Shown here one piece after another: positions 1-7,723 of a DNA stretch of 64,000 nt. The notes under the pieces were generated by a model. That model was not told where the DNA came from. It did no database searches and was given only the letters and a program-made list of their open reading frames with translations. Position 1 is the first letter of the stretch. Each line of letters starts with the position of its first letter. Location of the stretch: positions 186,001 through 250,000 of the forward strand of contig NZ_FNRQ01000004.1 of NCBI RefSeq assembly GCF_900107685.1. The letters run 5' to 3'. The DNA comes from Paraburkholderia sartisoli (lineage in GTDB: Bacteria > Pseudomonadota > Gammaproteobacteria > Burkholderiales > Burkholderiaceae). Made by a program: the position numbers and the translations under genes.

Positions 1-630
1 CTTCATCTGCTTCAGATGTTTGTAGACGGTCGCGCGTCCCATGCCGAGCACGGCGGCCACATAGTTCGCCGAACTCCTGCCACGGAACGCGCCTTCGGCA
101 TGGAGCGCCTCGACCAGTTCGCGCCGGTGGTCGCGCGTGAGCGCATTCAGGCCGATCTGCCGCTCGCGCAGCCAGCCATGCAAAAACGTGTTGATGCGAT
201 CCTGCCAGTCGTCGCGAAACAGTTCGTCCGGCTGCGCGACGATGCCCGCGCCCTTGATGAACAGATCGAGCGTGGAGCGCACGTCTTCGAATACCGCGAT
301 ATTGAAATTGATGCACATCATGCCCGCTGGCTTGCCAGCGTCGTCGAACAGCACGTTGCTCACGCAACGCATGCGGCGACCGTCCCAGTTCAGCTTTTCA
401 TACGGGCCGATCACCCGTTCGCGCGCCGAGTGGTCGACTTCCTCGAGCGCCGAATCGTCGCCGATTTCGCGTCTCGACAGGTTGTTCGCGAGGTACAGCA
501 CCGTCTGGTCGCGCAGATCGTGGATGACCACTTCGGCGTACGGGAAAAAGAGCGTCGCGATACCGTCCGCGAGCGGGGCGTAACGGGTAAGCAGCAGGTC
601 TTTGACAGGTGACGACTTTTTCTTGCGCAT
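1..630 (-). CDS. YheO/DauR-like PAS-HTH transcriptional regulator (3' end cut by window)
   Basis: Reading starts at an ATG (MRKKKSSPVKDLLL) and stays open to base 1 without a stop, giving 210 residues. The N-terminal half (about residues 10-125) looks like the YheO-type PAS domain, with VVIHDLRDQTVLYLANN and the NFNIAVFED end. The C-terminal part (about 150-210) is a helix-turn-helix with the ATVYKHLK recognition region. The best-studied relative is DauR, which represses D-arginine catabolism genes in Pseudomonas aeruginosa. It lies just downstream of an ornithine-cyclodeaminase-family gene on the same strand and faces a binding protein and a DadA-like oxidoreductase, a dauBAR-like set. It is the natural candidate to bind the inverted repeats at 1763-1777 and 1816-1832. 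The ligand is inferred to be a 2-keto acid. Confidence 0.8.
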   Translation of the reverse strand, partial: MRKKKSSPVKDLLLTRYAPLADGIATLFFPYAEVVIHDLRDQTVLYLANNLSRREIGDDSALEEVDHSARERVIGPYEKLNWDGRRMRCVSNVLFDDAGKPAGMMCINFNIAVFEDVRSTLDLFIKGAGIVAQPDELFRDDWQDRINTFLHGWLRERQIGLNALTRDHRRELVEALHAEGAFRGRSSANYVAAVLGMGRATVYKHLKQMK

Positions 631-726
631 GGGTTCTGTAAGCACGTGGGGCGGATCGGAACGCACTGCCATGTTCCGGCAGTGCTGGCGGGCGCGGAGG
701 AATCGTCGCCACCCGGAACGTTTCTG

Positions 727-1698
727 TCAAGCGTCGCGCGGCGCGCGCAGATGCTGCAGCAGTCCGTACGCAATCGCCACGTCTTCCAGCCCGAGACCGA
801 TCGAGCGGAAAAACACGGGCTTTTCGTACGTCGGGACCGGACACGCGCCGCAGAGCAGTTCCGGCAGGTCACCCACCACGCGTTGCGCGGACCAGCCATG
901 CCGCGCGGCGGCCAGCATCATTTCACCCGCGCTGCCTGGCGTCGTGCGGCGGTAATCGCAATACACGTCCATATCCGGCAGCCACGCGGGATCGATCTCG
1001 TGCGCGTTCGCGACGTTCGTGCTGATCGACGTGACGAGCGCGGGCCGCGTGAGCGCGCCTTCGGGCAGCACAGGTGTGCCCGACGACGTGCAGAGCATCA
1101 CGACGTCCGCATCGCGCACACAGTCCTCGACGTTCGCGCTGAACGTCGCGCGCGCGTCGATTGCGCGGATCGCGGCCTGCTTCGCCGGATCGCGCGGCAG
1201 GTCGGGCGAAAACACACGGATCGATTCCCATGGCCGCAGCCGCGCGACGTGCCGCAGATGCGCCTGCGCGATTGCGCCAGAACCGACGATCGCCAGATGC
1301 CGCGCACCCGCGACAGCGAGATGCCCCACCGCGAGCCCCGTTGTTCCGGCGGTGCGTTCGGTCGTCAGCAATCCGGCGTCGCACCACATCAGCGGCTGGC
1401 CCGTTTCCATCGACATCAGCGCGGTCCACGCCGTCACGACCGGCCGGCCGCCCGTCACGATATAGGGCGAAAGCTTGGCGCCGAACACCTTCGCCTGCGC
1501 CATGACGCCGAGGTACGTGATGAAGTCGCCGGCCTGAGCGGGAAAGAGCGTGAGCGTCTGCGGCGGCTGCACGGCGTTGTCCTCGCCCAGCGCACGAAAC
1601 ATCGCGGCGAGCGCGCCCGCTACATCCAGCGCGGGTAACGCGCGCCGCACGGTGTCTTCATCGACGATCAGCGGCATCGCCTGTTCATTTCTGCTCAT
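727..1698 (-). CDS. Ornithine cyclodeaminase/mu-crystallin family NAD(P)-dependent protein (DauB-like)
   Basis: 323 residues, normal for the family. A Rossmann motif IVGSGAIAQAHLRH lies near residue 137, preceded by the substrate half with KLSPYIVTGG and TERTAGTTGLAV. The start (MSRNEQAMPL) has a GGAG about 9 bases upstream. Family members include ornithine cyclodeaminase, pyrroline-2-carboxylate reductase and DauB, which reduces 2-ketoarginine to L-arginine. A DauR-like regulator lies downstream and a DadA-like FAD enzyme is divergent. This suggests a D-to-L amino acid conversion: an FAD dehydrogenase makes the keto acid and this enzyme reductively aminates it. The exact substrate cannot be read from sequence. 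Confidence 0.8.
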   Translation of the reverse strand: MSRNEQAMPLIVDEDTVRRALPALDVAGALAAMFRALGEDNAVQPPQTLTLFPAQAGDFITYLGVMAQAKVFGAKLSPYIVTGGRPVVTAWTALMSMETGQPLMWCDAGLLTTERTAGTTGLAVGHLAVAGARHLAIVGSGAIAQAHLRHVARLRPWESIRVFSPDLPRDPAKQAAIRAIDARATFSANVEDCVRDADVVMLCTSSGTPVLPEGALTRPALVTSISTNVANAHEIDPAWLPDMDVYCDYRRTTPGSAGEMMLAAARHGWSAQRVVGDLPELLCGACPVPTYEKPVFFRSIGLGLEDVAIAYGLLQHLRAPRDA

Positions 1699-1762
1699 AC
1701 GTATTTCTCCAGATCGGGGCGCCCGCGAAAAGCGGGTTGCACAGCTTAAATTGTAGACATAG

Positions 1763-1777
1763 AGTCTACTCTAGACT
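1763..1777. promoter_or_regulatory. Inverted repeat AGTCTA-CTC-TAGACT, candidate operator
   Basis: Perfect 6-bp arms with a 3-bp spacer, in an AT-rich divergent promoter region. It lies 65 bp upstream of the reductase start at 1698. A further half-site TAGAC is at 1754-1758. The same half-sites recur in opposite order at 1816-1832, so both are probably bound by one dimeric regulator, most likely the DauR-like protein at 1-630. Confidence 0.6.
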
Positions 1778-1815
1778 ATTTGAAGCCAATTCAATGAAAT
1801 CCCTTATAGTCCACA

Positions 1816-1832
1816 ATAGACTTTCAGTCTAT
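1816..1832. promoter_or_regulatory. Inverted repeat ATAGACT-TTC-AGTCTAT, candidate operator
   Basis: Perfect 7-bp arms with a 3-bp spacer, 67 bp upstream of the binding-protein start at 1899. It shares the TAGACT/AGTCTA half-sites with the repeat at 1763-1777. The pair therefore sits symmetrically about 65 bp from both divergent genes. Confidence 0.6.
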
Positions 1833-1898
1833 ATTCGATCCACGGATTCGCCGTTTTCACCCTGACCCGCAGTTCCACCCACCGTCCAGGAACCGTCC

Positions 1899-2675
1899 AT
1901 GAAACTCAAGCTCTCACTTTGCCTTGCAGTCGCCTTTGCCGGACTCGCAGGCACCGCCCATGCCGCCGACACGCTGCGCTTCGGTGTCGAAGCCGCCTAC
2001 CCGCCGTTCGAAAGCAAAAGCCCGTCGGGCGAACTGCAGGGCTTCGACATCGACGTCGGCAACGCTGTCTGCAAGAAAATGAACGTGAAATGCGTGTGGG
2101 TCGAAAACTCGTTCGACGGCCTGATTCCCGCGTTGCAGGCGCGCAAGTTCGACGTGATCAACTCGGCCATGAACATCACCAGCAAGCGCAAGCAGAGCAT
2201 CGATTTCACGCCGCCGGTCTATGTCGTGCCGATCGTGATGGTCGCAAAACGCGATTCGAAACTGCTGCCCGACGTGAAGAGCCTGCAGGGCAAGCGGGTG
2301 GGCGTGCTGCAGGGCTCGTCGCAGGAAGATTTCCTGAAACAGCACTGGGCGACGGCGGGTGTTTCCATCGTGTCGTATCAGGACCAGGACCAGGTCTACG
2401 CGGACCTCGTCGCCGGCCGGCTGGACGCGGCCGTGCAGGAAGCACAGACCGTGCAGGACGGTTTTCTCGACAAACCGGAAGCGCGCGACTTCGCGATTCT
2501 CGGCGCGCCGCTGAGCGACCCGGCAACCCTAGGCGAAGGCACGGGGCTCGGCCTGCGCAAGGGCGACCAGGCGTTGAAGTCGAAAGTGGTCGCCGCGCTC
2601 GATTCGTTGAAGAAAGACGGCACGTTGAGCGCGCTCTCGCAGAAGTACTTCAAACGCGACATCATTGCGAAATAA
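1899..2675 (+). CDS. Amino-acid ABC transporter periplasmic binding protein (ArtJ/HisJ type)
   Basis: 258 residues with a clear signal peptide (MKLKLSLCLAVAFAGLAGTAHA, cleavage before ADTLRFG). The mature protein opens with the polar-amino-acid binding protein pattern RFGVEAAYPPFESK and carries FDIDVGNAVCKKM and GLGLRKGD, typical of SBP family 3 proteins for lysine/arginine/ornithine, histidine or glutamine. It delivers an amino acid to an inner-membrane ABC complex, but no permease or ATPase genes are adjacent, so it must share those encoded elsewhere. It is transcribed towards the DadA-like gene at 2822, 146 bp downstream, and probably forms a unit with it. Confidence 0.85.
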   Translation: MKLKLSLCLAVAFAGLAGTAHAADTLRFGVEAAYPPFESKSPSGELQGFDIDVGNAVCKKMNVKCVWVENSFDGLIPALQARKFDVINSAMNITSKRKQSIDFTPPVYVVPIVMVAKRDSKLLPDVKSLQGKRVGVLQGSSQEDFLKQHWATAGVSIVSYQDQDQVYADLVAGRLDAAVQEAQTVQDGFLDKPEARDFAILGAPLSDPATLGEGTGLGLRKGDQALKSKVVAALDSLKKDGTLSALSQKYFKRDIIAK

Positions 2676-2821
2676 GCCAGTCCTGATCAGAGTCGACAGC
2701 TTCGAGCCGCGCCCCGTGCGACTCGAAGCAGGAACTGGCGGCGCGTGATCGCGCGGACGGAACGCGCGCCGCACGTCTGCCGTTTCCCCCACTCCCATTT
2801 TCAGGCGCACAAGCGGAGCCT

Positions 2822-4063
2822 ATGGATTTCGACGTCATCGTTCTCGGAGCCGGCATTGTCGGCGTGTCTTCAGCGCTGCATCTGCAGGATCGCGGCAGGC
2901 GCGTCGCGCTGGTCGACCGCCGCGGCCCCGGCGAGGAAACGAGCTTCGGCAACGCCGGGTTGATCGAGCGGTCTTCGATCGTGCCGTACGGCTTTCCGCG
3001 CAACCTCGGCACGTTGCTGCGCTACGCGCGCAACGCCTCGACCGATCTCTACTGGGACTACAAGGCGATTCCGTCGTACGCGTCGTGGCTCGCGCGTTTC
3101 TGGTGGGAATCCTCACCGGCGCGGCTGGCGGGCGCCGCGCGCGACATGCTGCCGCTGATCCAGCGTTGCGTGACGGAACACGACGCGCTGATCGCACGCG
3201 CGGGCATGGACGCGCTCGTCCACGACGGCGGCTGGATCGAGGCCTTTCGCACGCAGTCGGCATTCGACAGCGAAGCACCGGCTGCCGAAGTTGCTGCCCG
3301 TGAAAACGGCCTGCGCGTCGTCGCGCTCGACGCCGCCGCACTCCGGGCGCGCGAACCCGGTCTCGCGGAAGGATTCCGCGGCGCGCTGCACTGGCTGGAC
3401 CCGAAAAGCGTCGCCAGTCCGGGGGCGTTGACGAAAGGCTATGCCCGCCTGTTCGAGGCGAGTGGCGGCGCGATCCTGACGGGCGACGCAACCTCGCTGC
3501 GCGCCGAAGATGACGCCTGGACGGTGCAGACCGCAGCCGGCCGGATCAGCGCGAAGGAAGTCGTCCTCGCGCTCGGCCCCTGGTCGGACACGGTGTTCGG
3601 TCCGCTCGGCTACCGCATTCCGCTGCGCGTGAAGCGCGGCTATCACATGCACTACGAGCCGGCGCGGCAGATTCTGTCGGTGCCGGTTGTCGATTCGGAA
3701 AAGGGCTACGTGGTCGCGCCGATGCAGGGCCGGCTGCGGCTCACGACAGGCGTCGAAATCGCGCGGCGTAACGCGCCGCCGACAGGCGTGCAGCTCGAGC
3801 GCGCGGAACGGATCGCGAAGCCGGTGTTCGGCCTCGGCGCACGTACCGATGCGGCGCCGTGGCTCGGCATGCGCCCATGCACGCCCGACATGCGGCCGGT
3901 CATCGGGCCTGCGCCGCGCCATCGCGGGCTGTGGTTCGCATTCGGCCACAACCATCACGGCTTGACGCTCGGCCCCGTCACCGGGCGCCTGCTCGCGGAA
4001 ATGATGACGGGCGCGCCGCCCTTCACCGATCCACGTCCATACCGCGCGGAACGATTCGACTAG
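2822..4063 (+). CDS. DadA-family FAD-dependent D-amino acid dehydrogenase (DauA-like)
   Basis: 413 residues. The N-terminal dinucleotide-binding motif VLGAGIVGVSSALHL is followed by LVDRRGPGEETSFGNAGLI, where the ETSFGNAG stretch is characteristic of DadA. The C-terminus carries GMRPCTPDMRPVIG and FAFGHNHHGLTLGPVTGRL, the FAD-contacting end of DAO-fold enzymes. A GGAG precedes the ATG. DadA-type enzymes oxidise D-amino acids to 2-keto acids and pass electrons to the respiratory chain. Linkage to a binding protein, a reductase of the cyclodeaminase family and a DauR-like regulator points to a basic or similar D-amino acid, which is inference. Confidence 0.85.
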   Translation: MDFDVIVLGAGIVGVSSALHLQDRGRRVALVDRRGPGEETSFGNAGLIERSSIVPYGFPRNLGTLLRYARNASTDLYWDYKAIPSYASWLARFWWESSPARLAGAARDMLPLIQRCVTEHDALIARAGMDALVHDGGWIEAFRTQSAFDSEAPAAEVAARENGLRVVALDAAALRAREPGLAEGFRGALHWLDPKSVASPGALTKGYARLFEASGGAILTGDATSLRAEDDAWTVQTAAGRISAKEVVLALGPWSDTVFGPLGYRIPLRVKRGYHMHYEPARQILSVPVVDSEKGYVVAPMQGRLRLTTGVEIARRNAPPTGVQLERAERIAKPVFGLGARTDAAPWLGMRPCTPDMRPVIGPAPRHRGLWFAFGHNHHGLTLGPVTGRLLAEMMTGAPPFTDPRPYRAERFD

Positions 4064-4579
4064 AACGGGCGCAACATGGATCTCGCGGCGCTCCGGGACG
4101 TTTCGCCGGATGGCCGCAGGAACGCCGGCCGTAGAACGTCCTTGTGCCGCAACCCGCCAGTGCGGGAAACTTTTTGCTATCCAAGCCGTCGCATTTAGTG
4201 CATCATATTGGAATAGCTGTACTTCGAATTTGCAGTACAGGCAGTATCGATCGGCACCAACCGGCGTCTCCGCAATACCCCCGACAGTTCGACCGCCGCC
4301 CGTCGGCGATCCCGTCACTCCGGCAATGCGCTTGTCGCACTCATGGCGCATTCGCTGTCGCGAGTCGTGCTTTTTCATGCGCCCAGTGCCCACGCGGCAT
4401 CGGCGTGTTTCTTCTCCATCGAATCCGCGAATCAGCGCGGTTGAGCGCAAGTCTCGTTGAAGCGGGCTGGCGCGATTCTTTTTTCGTGCGGCGCGCCGTC
4501 AGGCTGCGCCGCCAGACCGGTCGTTCCCGTGCGTCACGCGCGGGACATGCGGGTCACGTATTACAGGACATAGCGTTTT
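4064..4579. other. Gene-free interval of about 516 bp
   Basis: No convincing coding frame. It holds a CTGTAC-N12-GTACAG inverted repeat at 4217-4240 inside a short AT-rich stretch, which could be part of a promoter for the downstream small genes. No strong terminator was seen after the oxidoreductase gene. Confidence 0.4.
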
Positions 4580-4861
4580 ATGACTCAAGCTGTCAGGACC
4601 TACAAAGGCTTTGAAATTCACCCGCTCGTGTATCCGCGTCGTCATTCCGACGAGCAGACGCGACGCAACCCCGACGCCGGCTACGAAGCGTCGGTGCGCA
4701 TCTGCCGCGTTGGCGCGAACCCGTCGGCCGATGGCCGCGTGTTCCGGCTGCCGCATCTGTGGCCGTTCGAAGGCACGGGCAAGGCGCGTCTCGCGTGCAT
4801 GGCGCACGCCGAGCAGCTGATCGACGGCCGCGTGGACGGCCAGACGGTCGCCGATCTTTAA
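4580..4861 (+). CDS. Small hypothetical protein with YKGFEI motif
   Basis: 93 residues, hydrophilic, with no signal peptide or membrane segment. The N-terminus TYKGFEIHPL and the C-terminal helix RLACMAHAEQLIDGRVDG resemble, in layout, the 71-residue protein at 48959-49174 (HYKGYEV and ALAYAFRWGRLWID), so the two may belong to one small-protein family. It lies 123 bp upstream of infA on the same strand. No function is recognised. The GC content and codon use look native and the frame is intact. Confidence 0.65.
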   Translation: MTQAVRTYKGFEIHPLVYPRRHSDEQTRRNPDAGYEASVRICRVGANPSADGRVFRLPHLWPFEGTGKARLACMAHAEQLIDGRVDGQTVADL

Positions 4862-4984
4862 GCGGCATCGTCGTACACATCTGGCATTGATTGACGGGCG
4901 CGCCACGACGCTGCCTTTTACCGCATCACACGCTTCGCCGGCATCCGGTCGAAGCGGCCCAAACTCATTGATCAGGAGCTATGC

Positions 4985-5257
4985 ATGGCGAAAGAAGAAC
5001 TGCTTGAACTGGACGGTATCGTCGACGAAGTACTTCCGGATAGCCGTTACCGCGTGACGCTCGACAATGGCGTCGTGGTAGGCGCATATGCGTCCGGACG
5101 CATGCGCAAGAATCACATCCGTATTCTCGCGGGCGACCGCGTGACGCTGGAACTGTCGGTCTATGACCTGACGAAAGGCCGTATCAACTTCCGCCACAAG
5201 GACGAACGCGCCAGCGGCGGCGGTGGCGCCCGCAACTCGCAATTCCGTCGGCGCTAG
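4985..5257 (+). CDS. infA: Translation initiation factor IF-1 (second, tail-extended copy)
   Basis: 90 residues. An S1-type OB fold covers residues 1-72, with the IF-1 hallmarks [33 protein letters not shown] split over strands 3-5 and [13 protein letters not shown]-1 binds the 30S A site and helps IF-2 and IF-3 in start selection. The last 18 residues form a Gly/Arg-rich tail ([11 protein letters not shown]) beyond the usual 72. Burkholderiales often have one infA in the ribosomal protein operon and a second, longer copy elsewhere; this copy has no ribosomal neighbours, so it fits the second type. The start at 4985 is preferred over the out-of-frame ATG at 4981. Confidence 0.93.
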   Translation: MAKEELLELDGIVDEVLPDSRYRVTLDNGVVVGAYASGRMRKNHIRILAGDRVTLELSVYDLTKGRINFRHKDERASGGGGARNSQFRRR

Positions 5258-5334
5258 GCCGGCCGTGGCGGCCCCTTTGAGGCAATCGGGGTAGCCGCTG
5301 TATCTCTCGTTCGTGGGTCCGTCGGGCGCATCCG

Positions 5335-6075
5335 CTATTCGCTGAACAGCGCGCCCGGATTGCTGCCGGATTGCAGGCGGACCTGCTGAACGACACGCTC
5401 CTCAAGGTCTTCGAGGTGAACCCGCATCGCATCCAGCGCGGCATGCAGCCTGCCTGCATCGAGCGCCGCGATGATCTGCGCGTGTTCATCGGCGGAGCAG
5501 GTCGATCCTTTCGATGGATCGTACAGCGCCTTGTATAACTCGGTCTTTCCGACCAGTTGCATCACCAGCCCCAGCAATTCCGTGCCGCCGGCGAGTTCCG
5601 TCAACAGGACGTGAAACTGGCCCGCAAGACGCACCGTTTCATCGACGCGGCCCGCGTGCTGCGCTTTCTCTTCCTGACGCACATGCGCGGTGAGGCGACG
5701 CTTCTGCTGCGCCGTCAATGCGCCGCATAGCGCGGCGACCACGCCCGCCTCCACGATCTGCCGCGCGCGATACACCTGCCGGATGTCTTCTTCGGAAGGC
5801 GCCGGCACGAACGCGCCGCGATGCGCTTCCTGCACCAGCTTTCCCTCGAAGCCAAGCCGCGCCAGCACCTTGCGCAATGCGCCGCGCGTACAGCCGAACG
5901 CCGCCGCCAGATCCCGCTCGACGAGCTGTGTGCCCGGGCGCAGCTTGCCTTGCAGCAACGCAGCGGTAATCGACGCGTAAATGCGTTCTTCGACGCTGAT
6001 CGGCTCAGGTGCGTCGCCGACAGCGGGCGACGCGGTTTCGGCAGTTGAAGATAAACGTCGGGCGCGTGTGGTCAT
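5335..6075 (-). CDS. GntR-family regulator, FCD type
   Basis: 246 residues from MTTRARRLSS. The winged helix (about residues 30-95) contains LRPGTQLVERDLAAAFGCTRGALRKVLARLGFEG, shown here by its two helices ERDLAAAFG and GALRKVLARL. The FCD ligand domain (about 105-235) carries the RQIVEAGVV, QFHVLL and EHAQIIAALDAG helices. The frame is open back to 6276, but that would run through the palindrome at 6186-6218, so the ATG at 6075 is chosen; no strong ribosome site precedes it. It is divergent from the CynX-type transporter and probably represses both genes through that palindrome. The effector is unknown. Confidence 0.8.
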   Translation of the reverse strand: MTTRARRLSSTAETASPAVGDAPEPISVEERIYASITAALLQGKLRPGTQLVERDLAAAFGCTRGALRKVLARLGFEGKLVQEAHRGAFVPAPSEEDIRQVYRARQIVEAGVVAALCGALTAQQKRRLTAHVRQEEKAQHAGRVDETVRLAGQFHVLLTELAGGTELLGLVMQLVGKTELYKALYDPSKGSTCSADEHAQIIAALDAGRLHAALDAMRVHLEDLEERVVQQVRLQSGSNPGALFSE

Positions 6076-6185
6076 GGGGAGGTGAATAGCGGCAGGCAAA
6101 GTCTGGCGGCATTGTAGCGACACACACGGCTCCCAGGCCATCGACTGCGGCACACCCGGAACCCGGAATACCAGACATAGCGATC

Positions 6186-6218
6186 TGGTTAACCATTTTA
6201 CCGTAAAATGGTTAACCA
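6186..6218. promoter_or_regulatory. 33-bp palindrome with two TGGTTAACCA boxes, candidate GntR operator
   Basis: Perfect 15-bp arms (6186-6200 and 6204-6218) around CCG. Each end is itself a 10-bp palindrome TGGTTAACCA, with centres 23 bp apart. TGGT-N-ACCA is the usual operator shape of FCD/FadR-type GntR proteins. It sits between the divergent gntR (5335-6075) and transporter (6309-7598) genes. Confidence 0.75.
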
Positions 6219-6308
6219 TTACACAACACAGAAGCACGCCTGCGCGTGCGGTGTGTCCCGTCTGCAAGGTCGCCACTTGCCCTTTCCACTCATTCCGACA
6301 AAGGTTCC

Positions 6309-7598
6309 GTGAGTCAATCTCCCACCACTGTCCGCCCGTGCGCGGACACGCCCCGCCCCTCTCCCGCCGTGCAGGCGCTGACCTGGCGCGACACCGTGTG
6401 GTTGTGCGCGATCGTCGTTGTGGGCGTGAACCTGCGGCCGCTTCTGAGCTCGATCAGTCCGCTCATGGCGGCGATTCGCGAGGCAACCGGCCTCAGTTTT
6501 TATGGCGCGTCGCTGTTGACGAGCCTGCCGGTCGTCGCCATGGGGATCGGCGCGTTCGGTGCTGGCGCGCTCACGCGCACCGTCGGCGAAACGCGCGGCG
6601 TTGCGCTCGGTCTTCTTGCGATCGGGCTTGCGTGCGCCGCGCGCTGGACGGCGCAAACCGGCGCCATGCTGCTGTTCACGGCGGCACTGGCGGGAATCGG
6701 CGTCGCGTCGATCCAGGCGCTGCTGCCGGGCGTGATCAAACAGCGTTTCGGCATGCGCGTGCCGCTGGTGATGGGCGTGTTCTCGGCGTCGATCATGGGC
6801 GGCGGCGGGCTGGGCGCGGGGCTCAGTCCGTGGATCGCGCAGCTTGCCGGTTCATGGCACGCCGCGCTTGCCGTCTGGGCGTTTCCCGCGCTCGTGGCGC
6901 TCATCTGCTGGCTTTGGCTGAACCGCCGGCGTGCCGTAAATCCTGCATGCCTTTCGTCCGCCTCGCGCCACGATTCGCCACGGCCTTGCGTCAGTCTTGT
7001 GCGCAACCGCCGCGCGTGGGCACTAGGGCTGTACTTCGGGCTCGTCAACGGCGGCTATACGAGCCTCGTCGCATGGTTGCCCGCGTATTACCTGCAGCAC
7101 GGCGCCGATGTCGCCACCAGCGGTTCGCTGCTGGCCGGCATGACCGTGTTTCAGGCCGCCGCCGCGCTGTTGCTGCCGCTCGCCGCGGCGTCGTTCCGCG
7201 ACCGGCGGCCGTGGCTTGTCGCGGGTCTTGCCGCGCAGCTTGCGGGCATCGTGGGGCTCACCGCGTGGCCCGAAGCGGCACCCCTGCTGTGGGTCGCCCT
7301 CATGGGCGCGGGTCTCGGCGGCACGTTCGCGCTTACGCTTGTCACCACGCTCGATCACTCCGGCGACCACCGGGTCGCCGCGCGGCTCGTCGCCTTTGTA
7401 CAGGGCATCGGTTTTATCGTCGCGGCAGCGGCGCCCATGCTGGCCGGCTTCGTGCGCGATCTGACGGGGACTTTCACAGCCGCGTGGATCATGCTGGCAG
7501 TGACCATCTCGGCGATGATTGCGCTGACGCTTGTGTTTTCTCCGCGAAGTTATGAGCGGGCGATGGCGCGAAGCGCGGCCCTTGAAACACTCTTATAG
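6309..7598 (+). CDS. CynX/NimT-family MFS transporter
   Basis: 429 residues from a GTG start (VSQSPTTVRP) with AAAGG a few bases upstream; the frame is open back to a GTG at 6246, but that start has no ribosome site. After a short cytoplasmic tail the signature VVVGVNLRPLLSSISPLM opens the first membrane segment, typical of the CynX (cyanate)/NimT branch of the MFS. Many hydrophobic segments follow, consistent with twelve helices. The exported or imported substrate is unknown. The gene is probably controlled by the divergent GntR protein via the palindrome at 6186-6218. Its stop codon overlaps the first of the phased repeats before fic. Confidence 0.8.
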   Translation: MSQSPTTVRPCADTPRPSPAVQALTWRDTVWLCAIVVVGVNLRPLLSSISPLMAAIREATGLSFYGASLLTSLPVVAMGIGAFGAGALTRTVGETRGVALGLLAIGLACAARWTAQTGAMLLFTAALAGIGVASIQALLPGVIKQRFGMRVPLVMGVFSASIMGGGGLGAGLSPWIAQLAGSWHAALAVWAFPALVALICWLWLNRRRAVNPACLSSASRHDSPRPCVSLVRNRRAWALGLYFGLVNGGYTSLVAWLPAYYLQHGADVATSGSLLAGMTVFQAAAALLLPLAAASFRDRRPWLVAGLAAQLAGIVGLTAWPEAAPLLWVALMGAGLGGTFALTLVTTLDHSGDHRVAARLVAFVQGIGFIVAAAAPMLAGFVRDLTGTFTAAWIMLAVTISAMIALTLVFSPRSYERAMARSAALETLL

Positions 7599-7723
7599 AT
7601 TCGCTCAAAGATTCGCCAAATGATCCGCCATAAACAATATAAATACTTGTAAATAAACAGTTTTAATTAGTTTTATATCGATGATAAGATTCGCCATGTG
7701 ATCCGCCAAAAGGTCCGCCATGG
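7598..7723 (+). repeat. Six 12-bp-phased GATYCGCCA repeats flanking the fic promoter
   Basis: Repeats begin at 7598, 7610 and 7622 (gattcgctc, gattcgcca, gatccgcca) and again at 7688, 7700 and 7712 (gattcgcca, gatccgcca, ggtccgcca). The spacing is exactly 12 bp inside each triplet. Between them is a strongly AT-rich stretch (7634-7687). The last copy includes the fic start codon. This layout suggests cooperative binding of a regulator on one face of the helix, possibly autoregulation by the Fic protein's own C-terminal DNA-binding domain. Confidence 0.75.

Noticed and set aside
3113..4450. A 445-codon minus-strand frame over the DadA-like gene and the gene-free interval
   Set aside because: Its sequence is low-complexity, Arg/His-rich and antisense to a well-supported gene.
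7598..7723. Phased repeats as a plasmid-type replication origin or CRISPR array
   Set aside because: No replication initiator or cas gene is near, the units are only 12 bp without spacers, and they flank a promoter-like AT-rich stretch in front of a gene.
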